In this document: positions 31,522-39,379 of the stretch, piece after piece
Position numbering within the stretch: position 1 is the stretch's first letter
Layout: each line of letters opens with the position of its first letter
Assembly: GCA_910587785.1 (NCBI GenBank)
Contig: CAJUOA010000003.1
Span: 32,130-96,129 of the forward strand
Source: an uncultured Oscillospiraceae bacterium
GTDB lineage: Bacteria; Bacillota; Clostridia; Oscillospirales; Oscillospiraceae
Direction of reading: 5' to 3'
DNA: 64,000 bases
The notes under the pieces: generated by a model
Databases searched by the model: none
Told to the model about the DNA's origin: nothing
Seen by the model: the letters and a program-made list of their open reading frames with translations, nothing else
Made by a program: the position numbers and the translations under genes

Positions 31522-33221
31522 AACCCACTGCAACGAAAGTGATCGCCGTAAGCCTCAGCGCCATCCTCGCGGCGGGGGGACTGGGGAGCCTGCTCAACAG
31601 CCGCGCCGCTGGAGACGAGGGCATCCGCCCTGTCGTGACCGCCCCTCTGGCCGTGACCGCCGGGACCACGGGCGTCCCCTTCAAAGATGAGACCGTGTAT
31701 ATCCTCACCGGGGCCGATGGCGCGGTGGAGAAGATCATCGTCAGCGACTGGCTGAGAAATCCCTACGGGAGCGCCAAGCTGCAAGACCGCACCACCCTTC
31801 TGGACGTGGAGAACGTCAAGGGGGAGGAGACCTTCACCGCAAGCGGCGGCAAGCTGGTCTGGGACGCCCAGGGCGGTGATATCTACTACCAGGGCACCAC
31901 GGACAAGGAGCTCCCTGTGGACGTGGCGGTGACGTACCTCCTGGACGGCAGGACCGTCACGCCGGAGGAGCTGGCCGGGAAGAGCGGCCGGGTGACCATC
32001 CGCTTCGACTACACCAACCGTCAATTTGAGATGATGGACGTGGGCGGGAAGCAGGAGAAGATCTATGTCCCCTTCGCCATGCTCACCGGGATGGTGCTGG
32101 ACAACGACCGCTTCACCAACGTGGAGGTCTCCAGCGGCAAGGTCTTCAGCGACGGGAACCGTACGGTGGTGATGGGCCTGGCCCTCCCGGGCCTCCAGGA
32201 GAGCCTGGACCTGGACGCCGAAAAGCTGGACATCCCGAACTATGTGGAGGTCACGGCGGACGTGGAGAACTTTGAACTCGCCGCCGCCGTCACCGTGGCC
32301 GTCAGCGACGTGTTCGCCGACGTGAAGGTGGGTGAGGGCGATTCCCTGGAGGACCTGCAGGGCTCCCTGGACGACCTTACTGATGCCATGGACCAGCTCA
32401 TGGACGGCTCCTCCGCCCTCTATGACGGCCTGGACACCCTGCTGGAGAAGTCCGGCGAGCTGGTGGACGGCATCGACCAGCTTGCCGCCGGGGCGGAGGC
32501 CCTCCGGTCCGGCACCGGGGAGCTGGAGGCCGGGACCAAGCAGCTGCAAGAGGGCGCGAAGACCCTCGGCGCGGGCTTGCAGGCTCTCTCGGAGCAGAGT
32601 GATACCCTGAACGCGGGCGCGGAGCAGGTCTTTGACAGCTTGCTTGCCTCCGCCCAGGCCCAGCTCACCGCCGCCGGGGCGCAGGTCCCGGACCTCACCC
32701 CGGAGAACTACGGCAAGGTCCTCGACGGCGTCATCGCCGCCATGCCCCAGGGCGGGGAGAAGGTGGAGGCGCTGAAGGCCTCCCTGGACAGCTACAACGC
32801 CTTCTATCAGGGCCTGGGGGCCTACACCGCTGGTGTGGACCAGGCCGCCGCCGGGGCCCAGAGCGTGGCAAGCGGCGCGGAGGGCCTGCAGGCGGGTGCC
32901 GGAAAGCTCATCGCCGGGGTCTCGGAGCTCAGCAAGGGTGCCGGTGCCCTGAAAGAGGCCGGACCGGCCCTGACCGCCGGGGTCACGGAACTCCGGGACG
33001 GCGCGAAGGAGCTCTCCGACGGCCTGGCAGAGTTCAACGAGGAGGGCATCCAGAAGCTGGTGGACGCCGTGGACGGCGACCTCGCGGGCCTTATGGACCG
33101 CCTGCGGGCCGTCTCCGACGCGGCCAGGAGCTACAGCTCCTTCGCCGGGATCGACAGCGAGAGCGAGGGACAGGTGAAGTTCGTCTACCGCACCGAGGCC
33201 ATAGAGGTCCCGGAGGCGTAA
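31518..33221 (+). CDS. YhgE/Pip-like heptad-repeat exported protein, exporter partner
   Basis: 567 residues with an N-terminal membrane or signal segment (residues 7-26). A beta-rich domain follows to about residue 280, then a long stretch of Leu-x-x-Gly heptads (LYDGLDTLLEKSGELVDGI and similar) that should form a coiled coil. Such X-X-X-Leu-X-X-Gly proteins are typically encoded beside MMPL/YdfJ exporters and may form a periplasm-like or wall-spanning partner. There is no C-terminal membrane anchor. Translationally coupled to the exporter gene. Confidence 0.8.
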   Translation: MKPTATKVIAVSLSAILAAGGLGSLLNSRAAGDEGIRPVVTAPLAVTAGTTGVPFKDETVYILTGADGAVEKIIVSDWLRNPYGSAKLQDRTTLLDVENVKGEETFTASGGKLVWDAQGGDIYYQGTTDKELPVDVAVTYLLDGRTVTPEELAGKSGRVTIRFDYTNRQFEMMDVGGKQEKIYVPFAMLTGMVLDNDRFTNVEVSSGKVFSDGNRTVVMGLALPGLQESLDLDAEKLDIPNYVEVTADVENFELAAAVTVAVSDVFADVKVGEGDSLEDLQGSLDDLTDAMDQLMDGSSALYDGLDTLLEKSGELVDGIDQLAAGAEALRSGTGELEAGTKQLQEGAKTLGAGLQALSEQSDTLNAGAEQVFDSLLASAQAQLTAAGAQVPDLTPENYGKVLDGVIAAMPQGGEKVEALKASLDSYNAFYQGLGAYTAGVDQAAAGAQSVASGAEGLQAGAGKLIAGVSELSKGAGALKEAGPALTAGVTELRDGAKELSDGLAEFNEEGIQKLVDAVDGDLAGLMDRLRAVSDAARSYSSFAGIDSESEGQVKFVYRTEAIEVPEA

Positions 33222-33231
33222 CAGAACCGGC

Positions 33232-33264
33232 AAGGCCCGGCGTCCGCACAGGACGCCGGGCCTT
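33232..33264. terminator. strong hairpin between convergent genes
   Basis: AAGGCCCGGCGTCC, 5-nt loop, GGACGCCGGGCCTT: a perfect 14-bp stem 10 nt after the heptad-repeat gene and 12 nt after the small minus-strand gene. No long T-run follows on either strand. Confidence 0.65.
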
Positions 33265-33276
33265 GAAGCACGCCGG

Positions 33277-33372
33277 TCAGGAAAGCATCGGGATCACCAG
33301 CGCCGCAAGCATGGAGAACACCAGCAGGCCGATGATGACCCGGGAGACAAGCTTCACCCATTTGGGATTCAT
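33277..33372 (-). CDS. 31-residue single-span membrane peptide
   Basis: ATG at 33372 overlaps the stop of the DUF951 gene (ATGA); AGGAGG lies upstream. The product begins MNPKWVKLVSRV, has one hydrophobic helix (IIGLLVFSMLAALVI) and ends PMLS. Basic N-terminus plus one helix suggests a small membrane protein with the C-terminus outside. Short TM peptides are often found after DUF951 in Clostridia. The function is unknown. Confidence 0.7.
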   Translation of the reverse strand: MNPKWVKLVSRVIIGLLVFSMLAALVIPMLS

Positions 33373-33560
33373 GGATTTACCTCCTCTGTCAGAATTTTCT
33401 TGATGGCCTTCTCGGCCCTGCTCCTGGGGAGCATCAGCTCATGGCCGCATCCGGCGCAGCGCAGTTTGATGTCCATGCCCACGCGCAGGACGGTCCAGAC
33501 TTTACTGCCGCAGGGGTGGGGCTTTTTGAGCTCCACCTGCTCGCCTAATTTCAGTTCCAC
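33369..33560 (-). CDS. DUF951 family protein
   Basis: 63 residues. The core KKPHPCGSKVWTVLRVGMDIKLRCAGCGH with a Cys-x-x-Cys pair and an HPCG motif is the hallmark of DUF951 (YyzM-like). The GTG at 33560 was chosen because GAGGTGATC, an excellent ribosome-binding site, lies just upstream; a GTG 12 nt earlier lies within that site. The role is unknown. In Bacillus the relative lies near rpsF/ychF. It is translationally coupled to a 31-residue membrane peptide. Confidence 0.85.
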   Translation of the reverse strand: MELKLGEQVELKKPHPCGSKVWTVLRVGMDIKLRCAGCGHELMLPRSRAEKAIKKILTEEVNP

Positions 33561-33638
33561 GGAAAAGATCACCTCGATCTCTCAACAGTCAAGCTCCACG
33601 GCGCATACACTGTTCTATCAAATAAAAAAGATAGGACG

Positions 33639-34529
33639 GTGTATCGCTTGCGCAGGAATGAATATTTGCCCGAGGGTGCCCTCCCCCTCTCCCAGGAGCG
33701 GCTGACCCTGGACCAGCTTCGGGAGGCCATGGACCACCAGACCGTGCTGGAGGGCCTTGCCGTCCGCTGTGACGGGCGGCGGGACCTCTTCGTCCGCTTC
33801 GGCGGACACGAGGGGGTGATCCCCCGCCTGGACGCGGTCCATCCCGCCGTCAGCGGCGCGGACCGGGACATCGCGGTCCTCTCCCGGGTGGGGAAGCCCA
33901 CCTGCTTTACCATCACGGACCTCTCTGTGGACGGCGGCGGCAGGCCCCGTCCGGTCCTCTCCCGCCGCCGGGCCCAGGAGCAGGCCATTGCGTGGCTCCT
34001 GGAGCACAGCGCCCCCAGGGATGTGCTCCCCGCCCGGGTGACCCATCTGGAGAGCTTCGGGGCCTTTGTGGACCTGGGGTGCGGCTTTACCTCCCTCATC
34101 CCGCTGGAGAACATCTCCATGGCCCGGGTGCCCCATCCCGCCGCCCGCTTCCGGGCGGGGCAGGAGATTTTGGCGGTGGTCACGGACATCGACCGGGACA
34201 GCTGCCGCTTCTACCTCAGCCACAAGGAGCTTCTGGGCACGTGGCTGGAGAACGCCGCCGCCTTCGCCCCCGGGGACGCGGTGCCGGGCATTGTCCGGGG
34301 GGTGCGGGAGTACGGGGTGTTCGTGGAGCTGACCCCCAACCTCTCCGGCCTCACGGACTGGCGGGGGGACCTGATCCCCGGGGACGCGGTCAGCGTCTAC
34401 ATACGATCCATCCGTCCGGAGACCCGGAAGATCAAGCTGCAGGTCATCGAGAACCTGGGCCCCGCCCCGGAAAACCCGCCCCTGCGCTACTTCATCACCG
34501 ACGGCAGGGTGGAGAACTGGTCCTACTGA
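33639..34529 (+). CDS. S1 RNA-binding domain protein (CvfB/S1-like)
   Basis: 296 residues from a GTG start with AGGA upstream. Three OB-fold S1-type regions are visible at about residues 38-100, 128-193 and 200-265; the clearest are VTHLESFGAFVDLGCGFTSLIPLE and VRGVREYGVFVELTPNLSGL. It probably binds RNA. It is not a ribosomal S1, which is fused to IspH at 15409. Confidence 0.75.
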   Translation: MYRLRRNEYLPEGALPLSQERLTLDQLREAMDHQTVLEGLAVRCDGRRDLFVRFGGHEGVIPRLDAVHPAVSGADRDIAVLSRVGKPTCFTITDLSVDGGGRPRPVLSRRRAQEQAIAWLLEHSAPRDVLPARVTHLESFGAFVDLGCGFTSLIPLENISMARVPHPAARFRAGQEILAVVTDIDRDSCRFYLSHKELLGTWLENAAAFAPGDAVPGIVRGVREYGVFVELTPNLSGLTDWRGDLIPGDAVSVYIRSIRPETRKIKLQVIENLGPAPENPPLRYFITDGRVENWSY

Positions 34530-35788
34530 CCGCCCCTGAGCTTCTCCCAGTAGGTCCGGGCGGCCTGCTCGGTCTTGTTGTCCCCGTACTGGTAGTACCG
34601 GACCCCCGACAGCTCGTCGGGGAGGTACTGCTGTTTCACCCAGTGGCCGGGGAAGGCGTGGGGGTAGAGGTAGCCCTGCTCCCGCTCCTGCCCGGTGGAG
34701 TCGGCGTGGACGTTTTGAAGCTCCCGGGGCACGGAGCCGGTCCTGCCCCGCTTGACGTCCGACCAGGCCGCGCCGATGGCCTCCACCACGGAGTTGGATT
34801 TCGGCGCGGTGGCGAGGAGGATGGCCGCCTGGGCCAGGGGGAGCTGGGCCTCCGGCAGTCCCAGCTGCATGGCCGTGTCCACGCAGGCCTTCACGATGGG
34901 CACGGCCTGGGGGTAGGCCATGCCGACGTCCTCGCTGGCCGAGCACAGGAGACGCCGGCAGGGGGTGATGAGGTCCCCGGCCTCCAGGAACCGGGCCAGG
35001 TAGTGGAGGGCGGCGTCCGGGTCGCTCCCCCGGAGGGACTTCATGAGGGCGGAGGCCATGTCGTACATGGCGTCGCCCCCCCGGTCGTAGCGCATGGCGC
35101 TGCGCTGACTGACCTGCTCCGCGTCGGAGAGGGTCATGCGCAGGGTGCCCTCCTCGCTCCGGGCGGTCTCGTAGAGGAGCTCCACCGCGTTCATGGCCTT
35201 GCGCACGTCCCCGCCGCAGGCGTGGGCGATGTACCCGGGCACGGCCTCCTCCCAGACGAGGGGCAGGGGGCTCTCCGATTTCACCAGGGACAAGGCCCGC
35301 TCCACGGCGGGCAGGACCTCGGCGGCGGTGACGGATTTGAACTCGAACACCGTGCTCCGGCTGAGAAGGGCCGCGTAGACGTAGAAGTAGGGGTTCTCCG
35401 TGGTGGAGGCGATAAGGGTGATGGACCCGTTCTCCATGAACTCCAGCAGGGACTGCTGCTGCTTCTTGTTGAAGTACTGGATCTCGTCCAGGTACAGCAG
35501 CACGCCGCCGGGGGCCATCAGCGTCCCCACGTCGCCGATGATGTCCTTCACGTCCTGGAGGGAGGCGGTGGTGGCGTTGAGCTTGTAGAGGGTCCGGTGG
35601 GTCTTCTGGGCGATGATGTTGGCGATGGTGGTCTTGCCGGTGCCCGAGGGGCCGTAGAAGACCATGTTGGCGTCCGTGCCCTTTTCGATGAACCGGCGCA
35701 GGAGGGCGTCGGGGCCCAGCAGGTGCCGCTGTCCCACCACTTCCTCCAGCGTCTTGGGCCGGATGCGGTCCGCCAAGGGGTGATCCAT
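34523..35788 (-). CDS. rarA: replication-associated recombination protein A (AAA ATPase)
   Basis: 421 residues from ATG 35788, where GGAGG lies upstream; the open frame extends further but only into repeat sequence. Starts PLADRIRPKTLEEVVGQRHLLG, with Walker A FYGPSGTGKTTIA and Walker B LYLDEIQYF, then the MgsA tetramerisation region at the C-terminus (AWSDVKRGRTGSVPRELQN). RarA acts at stalled replication forks. Its last codons overlap the S1-domain gene by 7 nt on the opposite strand. Confidence 0.93.
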   Translation of the reverse strand: MDHPLADRIRPKTLEEVVGQRHLLGPDALLRRFIEKGTDANMVFYGPSGTGKTTIANIIAQKTHRTLYKLNATTASLQDVKDIIGDVGTLMAPGGVLLYLDEIQYFNKKQQQSLLEFMENGSITLIASTTENPYFYVYAALLSRSTVFEFKSVTAAEVLPAVERALSLVKSESPLPLVWEEAVPGYIAHACGGDVRKAMNAVELLYETARSEEGTLRMTLSDAEQVSQRSAMRYDRGGDAMYDMASALMKSLRGSDPDAALHYLARFLEAGDLITPCRRLLCSASEDVGMAYPQAVPIVKACVDTAMQLGLPEAQLPLAQAAILLATAPKSNSVVEAIGAAWSDVKRGRTGSVPRELQNVHADSTGQEREQGYLYPHAFPGHWVKQQYLPDELSGVRYYQYGDNKTEQAARTYWEKLRGGQ

Positions 35789-35818
35789 GGGCGTCACTCC
35801 TCCTTTTTTCGGCATACC

Positions 35819-35850
35819 TTCCTTTTTCTTTGTGTACAAAGAAAAAGGAA
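35819..35850. repeat. 32-bp perfect AT-rich palindrome upstream of rarA
   Basis: Arms TTCCTTTTTCTTTGT and ACAAAGAAAAAGGAA flank GT. Its T5/A5-containing arms resemble the hairpins in the MITE-like element (5279-5308, 5763-5792, 63886-63915). Confidence 0.75.
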
Positions 35851-35874
35851 GCGAAAAAGAAAAACTTTTTGTCC

Positions 35875-35892
35875 GCAAGGCTTGCGCCTTGC
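35875..35892 (-). terminator. terminator-like hairpin after the GNAT gene
   Basis: On the minus strand GCAAGGC, loop GCAA, GCCTTGC is followed by GGACAAAAAG and then TTTTTCTTTTT. Confidence 0.45.
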
Positions 35893-35901
35893 TCCTGTTT
35901 T

Positions 35902-36414
35902 TTATGACAGCTCCATCTCGAATTTGTACTCCGTCAGCACCCGGTCAGAGCCCTTCTTCTGGTAGGGCCGCTCCGACGCCACGTGGCACCCCAGCTTCTT
36001 GGCCACGGCGATGGAGGCGTCGTTGCCCTTGAAGATGAGGATGGTGAGCTTCTTCCCGCCGTGGGCCCTGGCGTAGTCCCGCATCCCGCAGGCCATCTCT
36101 GTGGCGTAGCCCTTGCGCCACTGGGGCTTGTCCACGCAGTAGGCGATGTCATAGACCCCGTCCTCGGGGATAAAGCTGCACGTGCCGACGCGCTCCCCGG
36201 TGGCCTTGTCCTCGGCGATGAGGTAACAGCAGTCCGGGTGCTCCCCCAGGACCTCGATCTCCTTCAGGTACGCCGGGTCGATGGCCTCCATGGGTTCGTC
36301 GATGAGGTACTCCCCGGTGTCCGGGCTGTTCCAGATGCCGATGGCGAACATGGCGTCCGCCGGGGTGAAGCCCCGCAGGCGGAGCCGTTCGGTCTCGATG
36401 GGTTCGATCTTCAT
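35902..36414 (-). CDS. GNAT family N-acetyltransferase
   Basis: 170 residues from ATG 36414, which follows AAGGAGGAA. Begins IEPIETERLRLRGFTPADA. The acetyl-CoA loop is PQWRKGYATEMACG, followed by a C-terminal strand with a late Lys/Gly-rich segment. The substrate is unknown. The upstream gene (LURP-one-like) ends 29 nt before the start and is in the same direction, so the two may be co-transcribed. Confidence 0.85.
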   Translation of the reverse strand: MKIEPIETERLRLRGFTPADAMFAIGIWNSPDTGEYLIDEPMEAIDPAYLKEIEVLGEHPDCCYLIAEDKATGERVGTCSFIPEDGVYDIAYCVDKPQWRKGYATEMACGMRDYARAHGGKKLTILIFKGNDASIAVAKKLGCHVASERPYQKKGSDRVLTEYKFEMELS

Positions 36415-36442
36415 ATCAATTTCCTCCTTATTCCACGGCCTA

Positions 36443-36913
36443 TCAGCCATGGGAGCACTTGTCCGCGTCGATGGCCAATGCCACCATGAGGGTACACAGG
36501 GCGTTGGCCGGGTCCGGCACGTCGATGACGTAGGTATCGGTCCAGTTGAAGAGCTCCTTGCTGATGGAGGCCACCAGGCCCTGGGAGGGACTGACAACGG
36601 TGTAGTCCCACTCGGTCCAGTTCCCCTCGATCTCCCAGTCGCTGCAATCAAAGGTGTAGCGGGGGGTGAAGAGGGTGAACTCCCTTTGCAGGCACCCTAA
36701 GTACTCGCCGTAGGCGTAGAGCTCGAATTTCGGCAGGAAGGTCATCACCTTCTCCTGGACCGTGCCGATGTGCTCCCCCCGGGCGTCCAGGATATGGAGG
36801 CAGTGGCCCCAGCTGAGTTTGCCCTCCACAGTGAAGAGAGTACTGCCGTCCTCGGCATAGATATCGTAACTGTCGAACCAGGAGAATAAGCGCTGTTTGA
36901 AGAGCATTTTCAT
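36443..36913 (-). CDS. LURP-one-related / YxjI family protein (DUF567)
   Basis: 156 residues from ATG 36913 with GAGGTG upstream. FKQRLFSWFDSYDIYAEDGSTLFTVEGK is the standard opening of the LURP-one/YxjI beta-barrel fold, related to phospholipid scramblases, and IGTVQEKVMTFLPKFELY follows. Bacterial members are common but have no proven role. Confidence 0.85.
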   Translation of the reverse strand: MKMLFKQRLFSWFDSYDIYAEDGSTLFTVEGKLSWGHCLHILDARGEHIGTVQEKVMTFLPKFELYAYGEYLGCLQREFTLFTPRYTFDCSDWEIEGNWTEWDYTVVSPSQGLVASISKELFNWTDTYVIDVPDPANALCTLMVALAIDADKCSHG

Positions 36914-36986
36914 AGTCAAGCACCTCGTTCTTTCGCAAGTGTCCTCTATCATACCACATTTTTTTGCTCTTGCACAGATTTTTTTC

Positions 36987-37015
36987 TCGAAATTTCCCGA
37001 AGACTATGGTATGAT
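36987..37015 (+). promoter_or_regulatory. promoter for the TlpA / polyferredoxin unit
   Basis: TCGAAA (36987-36992), 17-nt spacer, TATGAT (37010-37015). The divergent minus-strand gene has its own TATGAT-like box at about 36948-36953. Confidence 0.5.
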
Positions 37016-37060
37016 AGGGTGGGCTTCGGCCCAGAAGACTTGGAAAGGAAGAAGAACGCT

Positions 37061-37663
37061 ATGAATTTTAAGTATGTGAGGGCGCTCCTCCCGTGCCTTC
37101 TGCTCGCCCTGGTACTGCTTGCAGGGTGTACCGGAAAGGCGGACAGCGCCCCGCCGCCGGAGGCAGAACCGGAGGCTCCGGCGGAGCAGGGGGACGCCGC
37201 CGCCCTGGGGAAGCTCGCCTCCTTCACGGCGGACACCCTGGACGGCGGGACCTTCACCCAGGATGACATCGCGGCCAAGGACGCCACGGTCATCAATTTC
37301 TGGGCCCTCTCCTGTCCGCCCTGCATCGCGGAGCTGCCGGACCTTGCGGCGTACGCCAAGACCCTGCCGGAGAACGTGCAGTTCATCACCGTCTGCCTGG
37401 ACGCCGGGATCGACATGGAGCACGCCCAGGAGCTCTTAACGGAGGCCGGGTTTGAGGGCGTGACCCTGGTCAGCGGGGACGGGGATCTTGCGGAGCTCTG
37501 CGGGAACCTGATGTACACCCCCACCACCCTCTTTGCAGACAGTCAGGGGAACCTGGTGGGGGACGCCCTCATCGGCGTACAGAAGGACCTGAGCGGGACC
37601 TACACGGCGGCGGTGAACCGGGTACTGGCGGCAAGCGGAAAGGATGAGATCAGCGTTGGGTGA
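37061..37663 (+). CDS. TlpA-like thioredoxin-fold lipoprotein
   Basis: 200 residues from ATG 37061. The lipoprotein signal ends in VLLAGC (C23). An Asp/Glu/Pro-rich spacer is followed by an AhpC/TlpA fold with the redox pair C85-P-P-C88 in NFWALSCPPC and a cis-proline in YTPTT. It should reduce or oxidise disulfides on the outer face of the membrane. The next genes, a CXXC mini-protein and a membrane polyferredoxin, overlap or follow directly and could feed electrons to it. Confidence 0.9.
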   Translation: MNFKYVRALLPCLLLALVLLAGCTGKADSAPPPEAEPEAPAEQGDAAALGKLASFTADTLDGGTFTQDDIAAKDATVINFWALSCPPCIAELPDLAAYAKTLPENVQFITVCLDAGIDMEHAQELLTEAGFEGVTLVSGDGDLAELCGNLMYTPTTLFADSQGNLVGDALIGVQKDLSGTYTAAVNRVLAASGKDEISVG

Positions 37664-37802
37664 GAGATGGACCCTGCCAGTGCGCTTTTGCGTACTGGCG
37701 GCGGCGCTGGGGCTCACCGCCCTGGGCGCGGCGAGGGGAGAGGCGGCGGAAGTGATGCAAAAGGCGGTGCGGATATGTCTCGAGTGCATCGGCATCGGCT
37801 GA
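37656..37802 (+). CDS. CD1871A family CXXC-motif mini-protein (48 residues)
   Basis: TTG start at 37656 overlaps the end of the TlpA gene by 8 nt; AAAGGATG lies upstream. A hydrophobic N-terminal segment (FCVLAAALGLTALGAARG) is followed by EAAEV and ends with a CLECIGIG tail, which is diagnostic for this family. It lies between a TlpA-like lipoprotein and a polyferredoxin, the usual context in Clostridioides relatives. It may be a membrane-bound redox carrier. The role is inference. Confidence 0.8.
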   Translation: MGERWTLPVRFCVLAAALGLTALGAARGEAAEVMQKAVRICLECIGIG

Positions 37803-38668
37803 GGCGGCAGAGGGCGTTCCAGTTTGCCGCCGCCGCCCTCTTCAACGGCTACGCCCTGGGGTTCCGGAAGGGCCGGATCTTCACCGGGCCCACGAAGGCC
37901 CTCTGCGTCCCGGTGCTCAACTGCTACTCCTGCCCCGGAGCCCTGGGCGCCTGCCCCATCGGCGCCCTCCAGACCGTCCTGGGCACCCGCCACCGCGTCC
38001 CGTTCTATGTCCTGGGCCTGCTGATGCTCTTCGGGGTCGTGCTGGGACGGGCGGTGTGCGGCCTTCTGTGCCCCTTCGGACTGGTCCAGGACCTGCTCTA
38101 CAAGCTCCCGGTCCCGAAATGGACCGTCCCCCGGCGGCTGGACAGGCCCGCGCGGTATGGGAAGTATGCCGTTTTGGTACTGCTGGTGATTGCGCTCCCG
38201 GCCCTGGGGCAGGGCGTGGTGCCGCCCCTCTTCTGCAAGTACCTCTGTCCCGCCGGGACCCTGGAGGGCGGCATCCCCCTCCTGCTCCTGGACAAATCCC
38301 TGCGCAAGGCGGCGGGGGCGCTCTTCCAGTGGAAGGTGCTGGTGCTGGTGGTGATCCTGGCCCTGGCGGCGGCGGTCCAGCGGCCCTTCTGTAAATACCT
38401 CTGCCCCCTGGGGGCCTTCTACGCCCTCTTCAACCGCTTCAGCTTCTACCAGATGGGCCTGGACCAGGACAAGTGTGTCCGCTGCGGGCAGTGTGAGCGG
38501 GCCTGCCCCATGGGCGTGGAGGTCACAAAGAACATCAACAGCCCCGAGTGCATCCGGTGCGGCCGGTGCCGGGAGGTCTGCCCTGCGGGTGCGGTCTCCG
38601 GCGGCTTCTGCCCCGGCAAGGCGGTAAAACATGAACACACGAGGAGGACCAGCGATGGTGACCTATGA
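37775..38668 (+). CDS. NapH/MauN-like membrane polyferredoxin
   Basis: 297 residues from ATG 37775, overlapping the CXXC gene by 28 nt. Four to five membrane helices alternate with CxxxCP motifs (VLNCYSCPGAL, VCGLLCPFG, and FCKYLCP twice). The C-terminus carries two 4Fe-4S clusters (CVRCGQCERACP and CIRCGRCREVCP). It probably moves electrons across the membrane from a cytoplasmic donor to the TlpA-like protein encoded upstream. Confidence 0.88.
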   Translation: MSRVHRHRLRRQRAFQFAAAALFNGYALGFRKGRIFTGPTKALCVPVLNCYSCPGALGACPIGALQTVLGTRHRVPFYVLGLLMLFGVVLGRAVCGLLCPFGLVQDLLYKLPVPKWTVPRRLDRPARYGKYAVLVLLVIALPALGQGVVPPLFCKYLCPAGTLEGGIPLLLLDKSLRKAAGALFQWKVLVLVVILALAAAVQRPFCKYLCPLGAFYALFNRFSFYQMGLDQDKCVRCGQCERACPMGVEVTKNINSPECIRCGRCREVCPAGAVSGGFCPGKAVKHEHTRRTSDGDL

Positions 38669-39314
38669 GGACCTTCGCAAAAACGCGGAGATCAACACCT
38701 ACATCACCCGGGCGGACGAGTCCCTCTCCGCCCTGGGCTTCACGGAGCACAGCTTCCCCCATGTCTGCCGGGTGGCGGAGATGGCGGGGGAGACCCTGGG
38801 CATTCTGGGATACGGCGCCCACGAGATCGAGCTTGCGAAAATCGCCGCCTATCTCCACGATATCGGCAACCTGGTCAACCGGGTGGACCACTCCCAGAGC
38901 GGGGCGGTGATGGCCTTCCGCCTCCTGGACCACATGGACATGGACGCCGCCGACATCGCCACCGTAGTCACCGCCATCGGCAACCACGACGAGGGCACCG
39001 GCGTACCCGTGAACGCGGTGGCGGCGGCGCTGATCCTCGCGGACAAGTCCGACGTGCGCCGCAGCCGGGTCCGCAACCGGGACGCCGCCGCCTTTGACAT
39101 CCACGACCGGGTGAACTACTCCGTGGAGCGCTCCGCCCTACGGGTGGACCCGGCGGAGAAGACCGCCCGCCTGGAGCTGACGGTAGACACCGATTTCGGC
39201 TCTGTGATGGACTACTTTGAGATTTTCATGAAGCGGATGGTTCTCTGCCGCCGGGCGGCGGAGCGGCTGGGACTGCGCTTCCAGCTGACGATCAACGGAC
39301 AGCAGCTGATCTGA
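38655..39314 (+). CDS. HD-domain phosphohydrolase
   Basis: 219 residues from ATG 38655, which follows GAGGAGGA and overlaps the preceding gene by 14 nt; an ATG 24 nt earlier is less well placed. Metal ligands are visible in HSFPHVCRV and the paired HD in AAYLHDIGN, followed by GNHDEGTG. The substrate (a nucleotide or second messenger) is unknown. Confidence 0.82.
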   Translation: MVTYEDLRKNAEINTYITRADESLSALGFTEHSFPHVCRVAEMAGETLGILGYGAHEIELAKIAAYLHDIGNLVNRVDHSQSGAVMAFRLLDHMDMDAADIATVVTAIGNHDEGTGVPVNAVAAALILADKSDVRRSRVRNRDAAAFDIHDRVNYSVERSALRVDPAEKTARLELTVDTDFGSVMDYFEIFMKRMVLCRRAAERLGLRFQLTINGQQLI

Positions 39315-39355
39315 AAAACGCGGGACCCCTCCGAACAGAGGGTCCCGCGTTTTTT
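39314..39355. terminator. bidirectional terminator between convergent genes
   Basis: AAAAACGCGGGACCC and GGGTCCCGCGTTTTT pair around a short loop. The A-run and T-run serve both strands. Confidence 0.9.
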
Positions 39356-39379
39356 GCGCAGAAGAACAGAGAAAACGCC

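Noticed and set aside
33639..34529. Second ribosomal protein S1 gene
   Set aside because: S1-like domains are divergent and only three; the ribosomal S1 is the IspH fusion at 15409.
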